Of a stretch of 64,000 bases of DNA, positions 54,009 through 63,788 are shown one piece after another (position 1 is the first letter of the stretch; every line of letters starts with the position of its first letter). Under the pieces are notes generated by a model. That model was given only the letters and a program-made list of their open reading frames with translations, ran no database searches and was not told where the DNA came from. Both the position numbers and the translations under genes were made by a program. This stretch comes from an uncultured Solobacterium sp. (GTDB taxonomy: Bacteria > Bacillota_I > Bacilli_A > Erysipelotrichales > Erysipelotrichaceae), in contig UQPV01000006.1 of NCBI GenBank assembly GCA_900543035.1, positions 8,603 to 72,602 on the forward strand. Direction: 5' to 3'.

Positions 54009-54646
54009 TGAACGGGTATTTATTTGATCTGGACGGCACGCTGATCCAGTCCATGCATGTATGGGAGGATGCAGTGATGCGTCTGTTTGACAGACTGAAC
54101 CTGAAGATGGACATCGACGAAGCGAGAGACGCGTTTTCAGCCATGAAATTCACCGAGGTGCTGGAAGCGCTGATCCAGCATTTTCAGCTGCCTATGAGCG
54201 TAAAGGAACTGTATGGCATGGTGATCGATGATGTGCGCGAGCAATATACCTATACCGTGCAGGCCGTAGAAGGCGCGGTAGACTATGTGAAGAAATGCGC
54301 CGCGGCAGGCAAGCGGATGTGCGTGGTGACCGCCAATGACGTCCCGTTGACCGAAGCGGTCCTGCGCCGCCTGGGAATCTTGCAGGATATGGCGTTCATC
54401 TTGTCTTCTGAAGAAAGCGGTCTGACGAAGCGGACGCCGCAGATGGCGGAAGAAGCGATGCGCCGCCTGCAGCTGAAGCCGCAGGAATGCGTCATGCTGG
54501 AGGATTCGCTATATTCCATGAAATCAGCAAAAGCGGCAGGATGCTATGTGATCGCCATCGCCTCGCCAGAGGCGAAGGACTATGCCCAGATCTGTGAGAC
54601 CGCCGATGAGGTGCATGCGGATCTGCGCGATGTCCCTGTCCGCTGA
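54005..54646 (+). CDS. HAD-superfamily phosphatase (beta-phosphoglucomutase/PGP-like)
   Basis: 213 residues. FDLDGTL near residue 7 carries the nucleophile and acid/base Asp, VVTAND is motif II, the Lys in TKRTPQMAEEAM motif III, and LEDSLYSMKSAKAAG motif IV with the metal-binding acids. The helical cap (about 15-85) places it in the subfamily I phosphatases. ATG 54005 overlaps the previous stop; ATG 54008 is equally possible. The substrate is unknown. Confidence 0.87.
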   Translation: MMNGYLFDLDGTLIQSMHVWEDAVMRLFDRLNLKMDIDEARDAFSAMKFTEVLEALIQHFQLPMSVKELYGMVIDDVREQYTYTVQAVEGAVDYVKKCAAAGKRMCVVTANDVPLTEAVLRRLGILQDMAFILSSEESGLTKRTPQMAEEAMRRLQLKPQECVMLEDSLYSMKSAKAAGCYVIAIASPEAKDYAQICETADEVHADLRDVPVR

Positions 54647-54662
54647 AAACGCGGAAGAACGG

Positions 54663-54691
54663 TTGACAAACGTCAAGAAAGCCGTTAAAAT
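54663..54691 (+). promoter_or_regulatory. Promoter of lysS
   Basis: Consensus TTGACA (54663-54668), 17 bases, TAAAAT (54686-54691), directly before the T-box leader. Confidence 0.8.
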
Positions 54692-56917
<2,226 letters not shown>

Positions 56918-56957
56918 TACGCAAAGAAACGCCAATCGTGTAATAAGAATAAATGAA

Positions 56958-56995
56958 AAACGCTCTGAAATGCATGCATTTCGGGCGTTTTTTTT
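56958..56995 (+). terminator. Terminator of lysS
   Basis: AAACGCTCTGAAATG (56958-56972) pairs with CATTTCGGGCGTTT (56977-56990) with a short CATG loop, followed by a T run. It marks the last GC-rich base block before the AT-rich island. Confidence 0.88.
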
Positions 56996-57000
56996 GGAGA

Positions 57001-57279
57001 TGAAAAAGCAGGGAGTTTTTCTTTAGAATATAAAATTAATAGGGGGATGCAAAGATAGAGGATTATACTTATTTAGTCAAATTCGCATGTTTACATAGTT
57101 TAATTTTTACTAAAAGATTAGCTGGGCTATGAGTTATTTCTGCTGCTATGAAATAAACTTCTCAGAGATTAGTGATACGATTTCTGAGTATTTTCCATGG
57201 CTGAGTATACTATAATATATTTCTTTTATCATAAGCTTTATGTAAATAAAGATAGTATCTTAAATTGGGTATATGAAAA
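57001..57279. other. AT-rich intergenic stretch at island border
   Basis: No reading frame with a ribosome-binding site is visible on either strand. Base composition changes abruptly after the lysS terminator. A fragment at 57254-57262 (AGTATCTTA) repeats the core of the inverted repeats further on but is too short to call a third site. Confidence 0.6.
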
Positions 57280-57307
57280 GAACTGTAACATCAAAGTGCT
57301 ACAGTTC
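57280..57307 (-). terminator. Minus-strand terminator outside the left inverted repeat
   Basis: GAACTGTA (57280-57287) pairs perfectly with TACAGTTC (57300-57307). Read leftwards it is followed by TTTTC, so it should stop transcripts leaving the invertible segment to the left. Confidence 0.55.
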
Positions 57308-57320
57308 CAGATCGATTTAG

Positions 57321-57345
57321 TTTCGTAGAGTATCTTACTCTAATA
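57321..57345 (+). repeat. Left 25-bp inverted repeat (recombination site)
   Basis: Each repeat contains the palindrome TAGAGTATCTTACTCTA (57326-57342 here). This can be read as 5-bp arms TAGAG/CTCTA around a 7-base asymmetric centre TATCTTA, the size of a tyrosine-recombinase crossover region. Confidence 0.85.
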
Positions 57346-57384
57346 ATGCTAAAATGCCAATGAGAGCCGATTTACTCTAGGATT

Positions 57385-57413
57385 ATGATATAAATTGTTG
57401 ACATATTTGTCAA
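57385..57413 (-). promoter_or_regulatory. Outward promoter inside the invertible segment
   Basis: On the minus strand a perfect TTGACA (57413-57408), a 17-base spacer and TATCAT (57390-57385) point left across the left repeat. The start would be near 57378. The -35 lies in the palindrome TTGACATATTTGTCAA (57398-57413), a possible operator. Confidence 0.7.
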
Positions 57414-57440
57414 TAAGTTTCGGAGTAAAACATGTTACTG

Positions 57441-57469
57441 TTAACAAATTTCGTAAAGTGAATTATCAA
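57441..57469 (+). promoter_or_regulatory. Candidate promoter of the recombinase gene
   Basis: TTAACA (57441-57446), 17 bases, TATCAA (57464-57469), in an AT-rich context about 80 bases before the gene. Confidence 0.45.
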
Positions 57470-57485
57470 AATTAGTTAAACTGAC

Positions 57486-57512
57486 GAATTTTCAATAGTG
57501 TGTTGAAAATTC
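57486..57512. repeat. 10-bp inverted repeat ahead of the recombinase
   Basis: GAATTTTCAA (57486-57495) and TTGAAAATTC (57503-57512) are perfectly complementary with a 7-base spacer. It lies between the candidate promoter and the Shine-Dalgarno site, so it may be an operator or a leader hairpin that limits recombinase expression. Confidence 0.55.
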
Positions 57513-57549
57513 ACCGTCAAAATTATAGTCAAAAAGGAGGTTGATGTTT

Positions 57550-58698
57550 GTGCCGAGAAAAGGAGAAAATATTTACAGACGTAAAGATGGTCGATGGGAA
57601 GGACGATATGTAAAAGAACGAAGTAAAGAAGGAAAGGTTTTATATGGTTATGTTTACGGAAAAACATATAACGAGGCAAAGATGAAACGTTTAGACAGAA
57701 TTGCCGCTTTAGCAAATGAAACGAATATATCATCTTTCGAAAATCCAGCGGATAAGGAAGTATATTTTTCTTCGTTATCGCAAGCATGGTTAGAGTTGAT
57801 ACGTCCACAGATTAAGATATCTACTTATAATAAATATCGAAATCTTCTAAAGTCCTATATCCTTCCAGAGTTTGGTAGAATAAAGATTACTGAATTGACT
57901 TCGGAATCTTTACGTAGTGGATGTAACTATTTACTGGAACATGGTGGTGTAAAGAAAACAGGATTATCATCGAAAACTGTTGGTGACGTATTATCACTGA
58001 TGCGCAGATTACTCTCCTATGCAAATGATATAGGGTGGACAGTGAAATGTTCAGGAAAAGAATTTTCAATTAAGCAATCACCAAAAGAAATTTGTGTTCT
58101 TTGTCGATCGGAACAAGAAATATTATGTCATTATTTATTAGAAAATATTAGCGAGAGAAATATTGGTATTTATTTGTGCCTCTTTACCGGTTTACGCATA
58201 GGGGAATTATGTGCTCTGAAATGGGATGATATCTCACTTGATAATGGAACGATTTACATTCATCAGATTGCTCAACGAATTCAAACGGATCACAACGCAA
58301 CAAAAAAGACTGAAGTATTGATTACGACTCCTAAAAGTAAATATTCAATTAGAACAATTCCTATACCAAGTAATGTAATTCATATATTGCAAGAAACGCA
58401 AATTTCAAAAAAGGGTTATTTGATTACAGGTACAGAGCATTATTATTTGGAACCTCGTGTTATGCAACTGCATTTCCAACGAATTCTTAAACAAGCTAAT
58501 TTGCGACAAGTTAATTTTCACGCATTAAGGCACACTTTTGCCACTAGATGCATTGAAGTAGGATTTGACATTAAAAGTCTAAGTGAAATTTTAGGACATG
58601 CAAATATTTCCATCACTTTAAATCGATATGTCCATCCAACCATAGAGTTGAAAAGGGAAAACATGCAGAAGCTTGCTTCTTTATTCTCCGTCAATTGA
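57550..58698 (+). CDS. Tyrosine recombinase/integrase
   Basis: 382 residues with an AP2-like arm-binding start (PRKGENIYRRKDGRWEGRYV), a SAM-like core-binding domain (about 75-180) and a catalytic domain. Catalytic residues visible are Arg in TGLRIGELCAL, Lys in TPKSKYSIRTIPI, HALRHTF (His-x-x-Arg), His in GHANISI and the Tyr nucleophile in LNRYVHP. GTG 57550 is preferred because AAGGAGG is nine bases away; ATG 57544 is only three bases from it. It is AT-rich, unlike genes before 57,000, and is flanked by the inverted repeats. Relatives include phage and conjugative-element integrases as well as invertases. Confidence 0.93.
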   Translation: MPRKGENIYRRKDGRWEGRYVKERSKEGKVLYGYVYGKTYNEAKMKRLDRIAALANETNISSFENPADKEVYFSSLSQAWLELIRPQIKISTYNKYRNLLKSYILPEFGRIKITELTSESLRSGCNYLLEHGGVKKTGLSSKTVGDVLSLMRRLLSYANDIGWTVKCSGKEFSIKQSPKEICVLCRSEQEILCHYLLENISERNIGIYLCLFTGLRIGELCALKWDDISLDNGTIYIHQIAQRIQTDHNATKKTEVLITTPKSKYSIRTIPIPSNVIHILQETQISKKGYLITGTEHYYLEPRVMQLHFQRILKQANLRQVNFHALRHTFATRCIEVGFDIKSLSEILGHANISITLNRYVHPTIELKRENMQKLASLFSVN

Positions 58699-58749
58699 CT
58701 TTGATAAAAACACGGTGCCCTTATGAACTAAGGAGAAAAACATTAATCG

Positions 58750-58774
58750 TATTAGAGTAAGATACTCTACGAAA
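58750..58774 (-). repeat. Right 25-bp inverted repeat (recombination site)
   Basis: Exact reverse complement of 57321-57345. It ends 36 bases before the start of a short ORF, so a transcript entering from the segment would reach that ORF's ribosome-binding site. Confidence 0.85.
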
Positions 58775-58810
58775 GCATATTTTTGCGATAATACAGAAAG
58801 GAGTTATTAA

Positions 58811-58918
58811 ATGGATCATGAGTCCGAATGGATATTAACTGACGCAGAGAAAGATATCTTTGTCGTTGCTTTGATCCCTGATTTCGCAGTTTTACAAGTG
58901 CAAGCAATTGTTTCATAA
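58811..58918 (+). CDS. Short ORF (35 residues) at the head of the cassette
   Basis: ATG 58811 has AGAAAGGAG ahead and opens 35 codons ending at TAA 58916-58918. The product begins with an acidic, tryptophan-containing segment (MDHESEWILTDAEKD) followed by a hydrophobic stretch (IFVVALIPDFAVLQVQAIV) that could span or touch a membrane. I do not recognise it. It could be a leader peptide, a small toxin-like or membrane peptide, or the decayed start of a longer gene. The good ribosome-binding site is the main support. Confidence 0.45.
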   Translation: MDHESEWILTDAEKDIFVVALIPDFAVLQVQAIVS

Positions 58919-59178
58919 GAAGAACTTGTAAATTTTTTGTATATCTTGACAGATGTGTAGTTTTATCGAAAGAAATGTGTACAGGATGTTATGAGATACA
59001 TATTTTAGTTTGGTTTTATTCTATGACTATAATCAGAGAACGTGGAAATTGATGTGTAGCCTCTTATTATTTAGCTTGAAATAACTGTTTGCTTCAGTAA
59101 TGTTTGATGCAGAGCAAAATGAAACATGGAAAATCAGGTAAAGAGACTAAATGATTAATAAGAAAAGAGGGATAAATT
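58919..59178. other. AT-rich gap without a gene
   Basis: No frame with a start signal is visible. A perfect TTGACA at 58946-58951 has no matching -10 at 16-18 bases. I see no convincing promoter for the following cassette here, which supports the idea that it is read from the invertible promoter. Confidence 0.5.
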
Positions 59179-59772
59179 ATGAGTCAACAAATCGTAGATA
59201 TAAATTGCCCAGGTTGCGGTGCAAGAGTCACAACAGGACAAAATGAATGTGAATGGTGTCATCAACCTGTTATTATTTCAACTTTTAATAGTGTATATTC
59301 AATGCCTATGCCGCAAGTTAATAAATACGCTGGAGCATACAAAAAAGCTCTTTTAGAAAACCCTGACAATATTGAATTGAATAATTCGAAAGCTAAGTGT
59401 TATTTGAAACTAAAATTATATGATAAAGCTTTGTCAGCATTTGAACTTGCTATGGAAGGGGATTTTGACAACTCTGAAACATTCTTCTATGCCGCGGTAT
59501 GTTTACTAAAAGGTAAAAAACCGTTTTTAGCGATGCGTTCTGAAATTGATAAAATTGAGGAATATATCAATGCAGCATTAATGATAGAACCTAGAGGTAT
59601 TTATTATTATTTCCTCGCCTATATAAAGTATGATTATTTCAATCGCAAATTTTTCAAAACTTCTCCCACATATCAGGAAGCTTTGACAATGGCAGAGCAG
59701 GCAGGGTACTCTCCTTTTGATGTTGAGCAATTGTTCGCAATTCTTGGCGTTGAAAGACCAGTTGGATTTTAA
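59179..59772 (+). CDS. Zinc-ribbon and TPR-like protein
   Basis: 197 residues. An N-terminal zinc ribbon has four cysteines, C10-x2-C13 and C24-x2-C27. A helical region (about 50-165) then has TPR-type pairs such as NKYAGAYKKALLENPDNIELNNSKAKCYLKLKLYDKALSAFELAM. AGAGGGATAAATT precedes the ATG. It has no catalytic motif and is probably an adaptor or scaffold for the ATPase encoded three genes later. Zinc-ribbon/TPR proteins accompany several multi-protein membrane or defence systems, but I cannot place this one. Confidence 0.8.
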   Translation: MSQQIVDINCPGCGARVTTGQNECEWCHQPVIISTFNSVYSMPMPQVNKYAGAYKKALLENPDNIELNNSKAKCYLKLKLYDKALSAFELAMEGDFDNSETFFYAAVCLLKGKKPFLAMRSEIDKIEEYINAALMIEPRGIYYYFLAYIKYDYFNRKFFKTSPTYQEALTMAEQAGYSPFDVEQLFAILGVERPVGF

Positions 59773-59832
59773 GCGGCAGATGCCACAGTCTGTTCTTAAA
59801 ATAGATAAACAATAAAATTAGGAGGTAGGAAA

Positions 59833-60474
59833 ATGGCTTATACACAACAAGATATTAAACGCCTGTGCAAAGGCAGAACTGAGGAACAGAAGAAGGTTAT
59901 CAAATACTTCCTCGGAGGAGGGGGATGTTTATCAAGTACCATACAGGACGAGGAATATGATGCACTCGTACAGGCTAAGGCTAAAAGTATGGATTTTAAA
60001 CAGAAAGCTTTAAATAAGATTGGTCTTGATGAATCTCAGGTCAATGAAATTGAGCCTGTACACTTTGAAGGGTATTATTTTGATGAGAAGAAGACTTATG
60101 CAAAGTGGGGAAAAGATCGTGTTTGGAGAAGTTCCGCATATCAGGTTTCATGGCTTTTTTTCTCATCTACTCAAGTATATGTGTACCAGTACACATTTAA
60201 TATGGATGAAGATGGAAAAAAAGAATCCACAGAAGAGTACTTTTATAGAGACATCACTAACTTCTCTACTTCTTCTGATACTGTGGAAAAGGAAGTCCTT
60301 GACAAAGTGAATTGCAATGGTCAAGCTATATACGTTCGTAAGAACGTAGACTCTAATCGGTTTGCACTTGTTGTCCCTGGAGACAAATTTTACTGTTCTA
60401 TGGAGCAGTCCGATTATACCGAGAGAGCTATCCAGGGTATGAAAGCAAAGCTTAGAGAAAAAAAAGGACAATAA
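59833..60474 (+). CDS. Conserved-looking hypothetical protein
   Basis: 213 residues with AGGAGG-type ribosome binding (AGGAGGTAGG) before the ATG. It has a basic helical start, a glycine-rich YFLGGGGCLSS segment near 25-35, then a beta-rich stretch (about 75-180, including WLFFSSTQVYVYQYTFNMDEDGKKESTEEYFYRDI) reminiscent of a PH-like or YcxB-type barrel, and a helical lysine-rich end. There is no catalytic motif and no membrane helix. I do not recognise the family. Confidence 0.7.
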   Translation: MAYTQQDIKRLCKGRTEEQKKVIKYFLGGGGCLSSTIQDEEYDALVQAKAKSMDFKQKALNKIGLDESQVNEIEPVHFEGYYFDEKKTYAKWGKDRVWRSSAYQVSWLFFSSTQVYVYQYTFNMDEDGKKESTEEYFYRDITNFSTSSDTVEKEVLDKVNCNGQAIYVRKNVDSNRFALVVPGDKFYCSMEQSDYTERAIQGMKAKLREKKGQ

Positions 60475-60484
60475 CTATAAAATT

Positions 60485-60524
60485 GTGGATAGCAGTCGTG
60501 TGGCAGAGTGTTATCCACTTTTTT
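60485..60524 (+). terminator. Terminator or attenuator inside the cassette
   Basis: GTGGATAGCA (60485-60494) pairs with TGTTATCCAC (60509-60518, one G-T pair), followed by six T. The next gene's ribosome-binding site starts two bases later, so it should reduce rather than abolish readthrough if the genes are one operon. Confidence 0.65.
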
Positions 60525-60540
60525 CGGAGGACAATGCTAT

Positions 60541-61026
60541 ATGGAAATGCCAAGTCAAGAAGAACAGATGATTGCAGAACAATATGTTCTAGAACGTGAG
60601 TTAGAACGACCCGATACAGACGTAAAAAAAGTAGTGAAATTTATCTGTGGATTTACGGTTATTTCTGCCATTCTCGCTATTGTATCTTTTCACTTGTTTC
60701 AACGGCTTGGCATTTTCGCATTGCTGCCGGATGCCTTTATTCAATTTCAAACTCAACATCCGTCTATTTTTTTTGTGCTATATTGCTTCATGTTTATTGT
60801 TTTTATGGGACTACTTGCTCTGAAGAGGGCTGTTATCGGTGTGAAAAAGTTATACCAACATTATGCGCCGGAAGATATAAGAAGACGATGCCTTTTTAAA
60901 CCGACGTGCTCAGAATACGCAATACTTGCGATAAAAAAATATGGATTGATTATCGGGCTAGTAAAAACATATATTCGTGTTGTTTATAAATGTAGAGGAA
61001 ATATATACCGTATAGATTATCCGTAA
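60541..61026 (+). CDS. Membrane protein with C-terminal YidD-like domain
   Basis: 161 residues. An acidic N-terminus is followed by two membrane helices (about 32-54 and 76-97). The C-terminal region (about 103-155) matches the YidD core: CLFKPTCSEYAILAIKKYG with Cys117 and Cys123, and a later Cys151. YidD is a short, soluble/amphipathic factor thought to help membrane protein insertion and is normally encoded beside rnpA and yidC, not fused to helices. GGAGG lies ten bases before ATG 60541; the frame extends back to 60508. It may insert or anchor parts of the ATPase machine (inference). Confidence 0.8.
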   Translation: MEMPSQEEQMIAEQYVLERELERPDTDVKKVVKFICGFTVISAILAIVSFHLFQRLGIFALLPDAFIQFQTQHPSIFFVLYCFMFIVFMGLLALKRAVIGVKKLYQHYAPEDIRRRCLFKPTCSEYAILAIKKYGLIIGLVKTYIRVVYKCRGNIYRIDYP

Positions 61027-61076
61027 ATTTTACCTTTGAAATCAATCGTTAATCAGTTTACATAGGAGGTATAGCG

Positions 61077-63767
61077 ATGCAATTTAGCGAAATATCTACT
61101 GAAAAATTAACAAGCGGAGAGGTTATATCGCTTGCTTCTCTTGAAATTACTTCTGTTCCACATATTTCTATTATCGACAATAATCCCGATGCTAATACAG
61201 AAATATTATTGCGCTACAAAAATGAGTTTAATAGTTTACTAAAGGAGATATATCAAACATATAAAACAATGAGCATCTCCGTAGGATACTCAAAAGATAT
61301 CTCTGTTGAACTTCTTTGGAAAACAACAGAGGTAAAAAATCAACCATTCAAAGCATCTATTCGCCTATTTATTGTTGTAAGAGCGATAGATAATGACGAA
61401 GCTTCTGCAAAGAAATCTATCGAGTCCTTAATAAATTTATTTCAATCAACACTTGAGCTTCAAAAATATGAATACAAAACAATTTCTTATGACAAGTTAT
61501 CTTCCGTCATTAGAAATATTACAGATACTAATATCCGAGCAATCGTTAAAGAGGAAAAAGCAGAGAATTTGCAAAACCAACTCCTACCTTTTTGCTTTTC
61601 TTATGATAGATTGCCTATCTCGGATGGAGATTTGAGCAGGGTAGTCAATGCACTTATTGACTGCCCTGATTCTGCGATTTCGATGCAGTTAATTCCCTGT
61701 ACATTTGATAGTGGGGAAACATCAGAAGTAGACCGCATTACACAAACTCTTGAAACTCTCAGTAAAGGCATTCTGGATCAAGGTATTGGCAATGTGAGCT
61801 TTGCTCTTGCGGAAAAGCACGCTGCAAATTATCGTTATTATTCTGATAATAAGACAAAGGAACTTTTCTATTATAACATACTTGTTTACGGAAGTGATGA
61901 AGCCGTTTCTAATCTATCGAGCCGTGTTTATGGACAACTCTCCTCGGGAAAAGAATCTTCTGCTAACTTGAAGATAGTTGCTCTTAATCGAAATGAAGTG
62001 GCAAAAGATACAAATTTTTATCCTCTTCCTTGGGCAGTAAATGAAATCCTTATGGGAAAAGATCGAAATGTACAGATTTGGAATTCTGGTTACTTTTCCA
62101 ATTCATTATATCGTCTTCCTTACATAATTACGAGTGAAGAAGCAGTGGAATTTTTTCGTTTACCAATAGGTAGCGAACGTATTTCCGCAGGTTTAAATAT
62201 AAATGAGTCAGGAAAGTCCAGTAAAACCTACACATCTAATATCATCAACGCTGGAGATATTACTGTTGGTAAACTACGTTCTTCTTCACATGGCGATACT
62301 ATTGGGTTTTCTTTAATAGATTTGGCTAAACATATGCTTATTGTCGGAACACCTGGTTCTGGCAAAACGACCTTCTCTGTGAGTTTGTTAGATAGACTCT
62401 GGAAAGACTATCGTATTCCGTTTTTAGTGATTGAGCCGGCCAAAAATGAATATCGAGCATTAGTACAAAGTATCCCTGATCTACAGGTTTTTACTCCTGG
62501 TAAGAACTTCATTTCTCCATTTGTTTTTAACCCTTTCGTACCACCTAAAAACGTAAAACTTGAAACCTACAAATCAACATTAAAAACAGCTTTTGCGGCA
62601 GCAGTTTCTATGTCCACGCCATTAGATAAGATTTTTGAAGAATCTATTAACAACTGCTATTCTGATTTCCGTTGGTTGGATACATATACTGTTGAAGATA
62701 AAGGTAAAATATTCAACATCTCCGATTTTATCAAATGTTTCCAACAAACATTCGATGAAATTGGTTATACCGGGGATGCTAAGAATATTGGTAGAGCAGG
62801 TGTTGTTCGGCTTAATAGTTTGGTAAATCTCTTTGACAACTACTTTTCAATTCCTATTGAAGATTTGTTACAAAAACCGACCGTCATTGAATTAGCCGCC
62901 ATTGAAAATGCTGATCAAAAGGCATTGATTATAGCATTATTGTTACTTTCTATCCTTGCTTATGTAAACTCCAATTATGTAGGCGAAGGCGGACTTAAAA
63001 ATGTAATACTTCTTGAAGAAGCCCATGTATTATTGGATGCATCTTCTAATGCAGGTCAAGGGGATGCAAATCCAAGTGCTATTGCACAAGAATTGGTTAA
63101 ACGTATGCTTGCTGAAATTCGTTCTTATGGAGTAGGTCTTGTGATTGCGGACCAGTCTCCACGGAAAGTATCAACGGATGTTGTAGCACTAACTGATATG
63201 AAGATGGTGTTTCGCCTTGTCGAAAGCGAAGACAAACAAATTATTGGTGATAGTACCAATATGTCAGACTCGCAGATTCAACGAATGGCTAAACTAAAAC
63301 CTGGTGAAGCGTTTTTGTTCTTTAATAAATTGGATGAACCGGAAGAAGTCATAACTCCAGATTATCGCCTTGATAACAATATTAGCATTACTCTTTCGGA
63401 TGATGGAATAAAGCAATTATCTACATATTGGAAAAATAAATCAGAAATGCTTCGTCCTTACCCTCAGTGTCACTATTGTGAAGCCTGTCAGCATACTTGT
63501 GATTATGGGAGAAGAATTTTGGCCAGAGAAGTTGCTCGCAGAGTTTTTGTCCATAATTTCAGGGCTAATTCTAAGGACTTTGATATTGTTCAAAAGGTAT
63601 TTAGAAAAATCAGTACATTAGTACAGGCTGAGTTAAATGATGAGCCGTTTACCTCTGAACTTTTGTCGTGTGTAAAGGTTCATCTATGGAGAAAGATTTC
63701 ATATGGCACTAAAATTTCAATTAAAGAAATTCAAATCGAAAATTCGGTAAAAAAGTCCAATAAATAA
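61077..63767 (+). CDS. HerA/VirB4-like P-loop ATPase
   Basis: 896 residues. The N-terminal half (about 1-400) is an accessory region without a clear motif. The ATPase core has Walker A GTPGSGKTT (424-432), an IEPAKNEYR segment after the next strand, Walker B VILLEEAH (643-650), and ADQSPRKVS in the sensor/arginine-finger position. A late cysteine cluster C798-x2-C801-x2-C804-x3-C808 (CHYCEACQHTC) could bind zinc. IEPAKNEY and LLEEAHVLLD are typical of the HerA-FtsK ATPases in defence and conjugation-like systems that act as hexamers on DNA or protein. CATAGGAGG precedes the ATG. Confidence 0.88.
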   Translation: MQFSEISTEKLTSGEVISLASLEITSVPHISIIDNNPDANTEILLRYKNEFNSLLKEIYQTYKTMSISVGYSKDISVELLWKTTEVKNQPFKASIRLFIVVRAIDNDEASAKKSIESLINLFQSTLELQKYEYKTISYDKLSSVIRNITDTNIRAIVKEEKAENLQNQLLPFCFSYDRLPISDGDLSRVVNALIDCPDSAISMQLIPCTFDSGETSEVDRITQTLETLSKGILDQGIGNVSFALAEKHAANYRYYSDNKTKELFYYNILVYGSDEAVSNLSSRVYGQLSSGKESSANLKIVALNRNEVAKDTNFYPLPWAVNEILMGKDRNVQIWNSGYFSNSLYRLPYIITSEEAVEFFRLPIGSERISAGLNINESGKSSKTYTSNIINAGDITVGKLRSSSHGDTIGFSLIDLAKHMLIVGTPGSGKTTFSVSLLDRLWKDYRIPFLVIEPAKNEYRALVQSIPDLQVFTPGKNFISPFVFNPFVPPKNVKLETYKSTLKTAFAAAVSMSTPLDKIFEESINNCYSDFRWLDTYTVEDKGKIFNISDFIKCFQQTFDEIGYTGDAKNIGRAGVVRLNSLVNLFDNYFSIPIEDLLQKPTVIELAAIENADQKALIIALLLLSILAYVNSNYVGEGGLKNVILLEEAHVLLDASSNAGQGDANPSAIAQELVKRMLAEIRSYGVGLVIADQSPRKVSTDVVALTDMKMVFRLVESEDKQIIGDSTNMSDSQIQRMAKLKPGEAFLFFNKLDEPEEVITPDYRLDNNISITLSDDGIKQLSTYWKNKSEMLRPYPQCHYCEACQHTCDYGRRILAREVARRVFVHNFRANSKDFDIVQKVFRKISTLVQAELNDEPFTSELLSCVKVHLWRKISYGTKISIKEIQIENSVKKSNK

Positions 63768-63788
63768 TGTAGAAAGGAGACGCTCCTT

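Larger units (their letters stand above)
57321..58774. mobile_element. Putative invertible DNA segment carrying its own tyrosine recombinase
   Basis: Perfect 25-bp inverted repeats at 57321-57345 and 58750-58774 enclose about 1.4 kb holding only the recombinase gene, its promoter region and an outward promoter. Inverted sites around a site-specific recombinase predict inversion rather than excision. The promoter placement (inside the left end, pointing out) matches known promoter-inversion switches. This is a proposal from sequence; no second orientation can be seen in one assembly. Confidence 0.7.

Noticed and set aside
57254..57262. AGTATCTTA, a nine-base match to the core of the inverted repeats, as a possible third recombination site
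   Set aside because: The flanking arms do not match, so it is too short to be distinguished from chance in AT-rich DNA.
58946..58975. TTGACA as promoter of the zinc-ribbon/TPR gene
   Set aside because: No acceptable -10 at 15-19 bases spacing; the sequence after it does not resemble TATAAT.
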